Below are positions 61,201 through 64,000 of a DNA stretch of 64,000 bases, piece by piece. The stretch is from Nannobrachium achirus (lineage: Eukaryota; Chordata; Actinopteri; Myctophiformes; Myctophidae): assembly GCA_963921795.1 (NCBI GenBank), contig OY997640.1, forward strand, positions 54,104,321 to 54,168,320, given 5' to 3'. The notes beneath the pieces were generated by a model. That model did not search any database. It had not been told where the DNA came from and saw only the letters and a program-made list of their open reading frames with translations. Each line of letters begins with the position of its first letter. Position 1 is the first letter of the stretch. The position numbers and the translations under genes were made by a program.

Positions 61201-61204
61201 GCAC

Positions 61205-61745
61205 GCGCGTTCTCCATATATGGGCATAAAATGAATGCCCCCATATATGGGCATAAAATGGATTGCAGACAGACAGATACAGATATCTCCATATATGGAC
61301 ATAAATGGACAGAGGCAAACAGATGGTCAAAGATCTCCATATATGGGCATAAAATGGACGCAGACAGACAGATACAGATATCTCCATATATGGGCATAAA
61401 TGGACACAGGCAAACAGATGTTCAAAACGGGTCCTATGACAACAGGTATAATGAGGTTTGCATTAAAGGGGGAACCGGCACTGTGTCTGCAACACAGTTG
61501 GAGGAGGCACAGACAGATACTCCATATATGGGCATAAAATGGACGCAGATAGACAGATATCTCCATATATGGGCATAAAATGGACCCAGAACTATAACTG
61601 CAGTGATCTCCATATATGGACATAAAATGGACGCCGACAGACAGACAGACAGATACAGATATCTCCATATATGGGCATAAATGGACACAGGCAGACAGAT
61701 GGTCAAAACGGGTCCTATGAAAACAGGTATAATGGGGTTTGCATT
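61205..61745. repeat. Array of CCATATATGG-containing units
   Basis: Nine perfect CCATATATGG decamers at 61214, 61241, 61289, 61337, 61384, 61522, 61563, 61610 and 61665, mostly 41-55 bp apart, in units with GGGCATAAAATGGACGCAGA and (CAGA)n. Each fits the SRF/CArG consensus CC(A/T)6GG. Confidence 0.9.
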
Positions 61746-61749
61746 AAAG

Positions 61750-62174
61750 CTGTCAGAGTTACAGACTTGTATGGGTCAATTTAGACCCCCATAAAGGAAC
61801 CCACAGAGTCCCTGGAATCCACTTTGAGAACCACTGGTTTAGACTGTGGTTCTCAAACTTAAATGTTTTATTTCAAGGACCCCGCATGACTCTGAGAGGG
61901 TACAAATGGAACCAAACGGACCCATAAGGGTTACAGTCCTGTATAGTGTCCATAACTTGGAACCCCTCTAACATCTCTGCTGGCCTAGACGGTCTGGACT
62001 GTCTGGACCCCACTCTGAGAAAAACTGGTGTATTTATTATCAAAAACATTAACCTGATCTGTGATAGTGGTTAATAATTTATATTTAAATAGCCTCAATA
62101 TGTCATATTACATAGTCAGTCAAATATCTTGAGATGCCCTACAAACAAAGAGGCCACTAAACCCCCATAATAAT
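61750..62174 (+). repeat. 425-bp direct duplication, right copy
   Basis: Matches 60400-60824 with one difference. Followed by an extended (TAA)n run. Confidence 0.97.
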
Positions 62175-62463
62175 AATAATAATTAAATAATAAACACCAT
62201 AATGTTATGTTGACATAATCTTTACTGTGAACCAGTATCAGGCCAAGCACTGGTTGTATAGTTCTTGTCATCTTGTGTAACTACAATGTAGCAACTGCTG
62301 TTGAGCATTATTTGATTGCGACCGAAGTTCGCAGTTTACCATGAGAAACGTCACAGCTTGTCTGCGTGTAGACGTGACGTGGGTCTATCTATGGGCAAAC
62401 TCATATACCGTAAAAATGTGTCATCATGATGTCATCATGCTCTGATGTCACTGTGATGTCAAG

Positions 62464-62842
62464 GGAACCATTCTACCAGAATGGGTTTTTCCACTCTGAC
62501 ATCACGCTCTGGCTTCACTGTGATGTCACACTAACAGAATCCCTTTTATGCCCATATGGAGTTCACTGATGTCATCAATATTAATGACGCCCTGTTAGAG
62601 AGATCCCTGTGATGCCGGGGGAACAAATACCTTTTATGCCCATATATGGAGATATGGAGATCCCCGAGTTGCCACAGGGGAACAAATCCCTTTTTTGCCC
62701 ATATATGGAGATCCCTGATGTCCACATCCCTGACAGATGTCCACATCACTGTGGCGCAACCTCACCCTAAGGTGAACCACTCTACCGGAATGGGTTTGCC
62801 GCTCTGACATCACGCTCTGGCTTCACTGTGATGTCACAATAA
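62464..62842. repeat. Diverged duplication with TGACATCA words and two more CCATATATGG sites
   Basis: CACTCTGACATCACGCTCTG and CTTCACTGTGATGTCAC occur near 62464-62532, with a diverged second copy at about 62772-62842. CCATATATGG lies at 62640 and 62699. Confidence 0.8.
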
Positions 62843-62873
62843 CACCAGTAAGACTCCCTAATCGGGAGATAAG

Positions 62874-62875
<2 letters not shown>

Positions 62876-62959
<84 letters not shown>
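62876..62959. repeat. (TG)n microsatellite
   Basis: About 84 bp of TG. Confidence 0.95.
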
Positions 62960-63146
62960 AATGATTTAGTCATAATGTGCAAAATTATGATTTCACACAT
63001 TTTTCTTCATTAATATACCGGTAACCTAAATTAATGCCAACTTTACTCCACTAGATGGTGGAATAAACCTGAAATAACCATGCAGAATAATGGTAGGCTA
63101 CATGTTCTGTTATTTAAAATAACTGTAAAGAAGCAGCCAGATTACA

Positions 63147-63270
63147 GTGGTGGTATGTAACGAAGTACATTTACTTAAGTATGACTTAAGTAAAACTTTG
63201 AGGGATTTGTACTTTTCTTTACTTGAGTATATGGCAATACTTTTACTCCACTACATCTCGGAGCCTGGTG
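63147..63270. mobile_element. 5' part of a CAGTGGTGG-family hAT element
   Basis: CAGTGGTGGTATGTAACG, AGTACATTTACTTAAGTA and TTTTACTCCACTACATCTCG fit the family. No right end seen. Confidence 0.6.
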
Positions 63271-64000
63271 ACGCAAGGTTAATAATAACAGATGGGCGTG
63301 AGTTCTATTCATGACGGAATTTCCGCCTCCTGTCACATGTGATGTAAGACTAAGCTAAATGCACAGGCTAAATGTCTACTAACGGTCCTTTTTAGTTCTT
63401 ATGTTTCCAATAGACATTCAGGTAAGATATTCTTCTACTACAACTCTCTGTGTTCTACAGATTCAGTCAGTGCAATGTCTCAGTCTGTAGCACAGCGTAC
63501 GTACACACTGGCCCATCGTATGTGTCGGGCATTGATTAAAACGGATCATAAGATCACGAATGAAACAACCGTCGTTGGCGAAAAACTATTCAGTGTATTT
63601 ATAAATGGACGATTTTCGAGAAGTTATCTATCTAGATATCTAACCTAAAAGCAAGACGACATGAGAGGACACCAGATGAACATTGAGCTGTGTACAACAC
63701 CGTGGTGTTTGTCAAGGTGACATAACATTTGTGTCACACTGGATGTATTAAAAGTTGGTTGAGTTGTTGGTCATATTTACCTACATTTAACTGCATATAC
63801 TTTATTAATGCTGCTTCCATGGACTGATGTAGTGGTAGCCTACAGTCTTTGTACTGAACACACAACTCCTGTAGCAGCCGTATATGCCATGCCTTATCAT
63901 CAGTCCAAACTCCAATAACGATTTGGTGTCACAGAGCCTCACACAGATACAAACTGCAAGAAAACAGTGTGTTACAATGTTGTTATGGTAGATGATATTA
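63271..64000. other. Window end, no gene recognised
   Basis: No exon of a known gene could be identified. Sequence quality and composition are unremarkable. Confidence 0.5.

Noticed and set aside
61205..61745. Regularly spaced repeats suggesting a CRISPR array
   Set aside because: The host is a vertebrate, the spacing is irregular, and the spacers are themselves repeats. It is a satellite-like array.
60400..62174. LTR retrotransposon with 425-bp LTRs
   Set aside because: No TG...CA ends, no 4-6-bp target duplication that I can see, no primer-binding site and no gag/pol. Half of the repeat consists of older hAT-like ends.

Overview
This window is teleost-type vertebrate nuclear DNA. It has split genes with GT-AG introns, long CA/GA microsatellites, tRNA-derived SINEs, non-LTR retroposon relics and many short hAT-type elements with 8-bp target-site duplications. 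Four protein genes are supported by exon-by-exon reading. The species cannot be named from the sequence.

Layout: 1-18.4 kb holds no recognisable gene, only repeats and microsatellites. A two-exon INK4 cell-cycle inhibitor (cdkn2a/b) lies on the + strand at 18,760-21,187. mtap (methylthioadenosine phosphorylase, 8 coding exons, 280 aa) lies on the - strand at 25,963-48,041, tail-to-tail with cdkn2. topors (RING E3 ligase, essentially one coding exon) is on the - strand at 49,630-52,272, with 5' non-coding exon(s) near 53.4-53.7 kb. ndufb6 (complex I accessory subunit, 4 exons, 127 aa) is on the - strand at 56,047-60,081. From 60.2 kb to the end there are duplicated repeats, an array of CCATATATGG motifs and microsatellites. 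The gene pairs match human 9p21: CDKN2 and MTAP are convergent neighbours there, and TOPORS and NDUFB6 are same-strand neighbours. These are ordinary housekeeping or cell-cycle genes that share a neighbourhood, not a pathway.

The most unusual structure is a dispersed 45-85 bp hairpin module with a shared arm (core GATCTACAAGCTCACAACG). I count about 14 clear or recognisable copies plus degenerate ones. It sits inside elements with at least seven different terminal sequences, five of them with matching 8-bp target duplications. Two copies carry paired base changes in both arms that keep the stem intact. This looks like a palindromic passenger sequence shared among otherwise different DNA transposons.

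Other points of note: an hAT-type element inserted exactly at the 3' splice site of cdkn2 exon 2, duplicating that splice site; a ~140-bp TG tract starting 7 bp into mtap intron 7; several large fold-back structures in introns; a nearly identical 425-bp duplication flanking the CCATATATGG array; and a short coding-like fragment of unknown origin in mtap intron 6.
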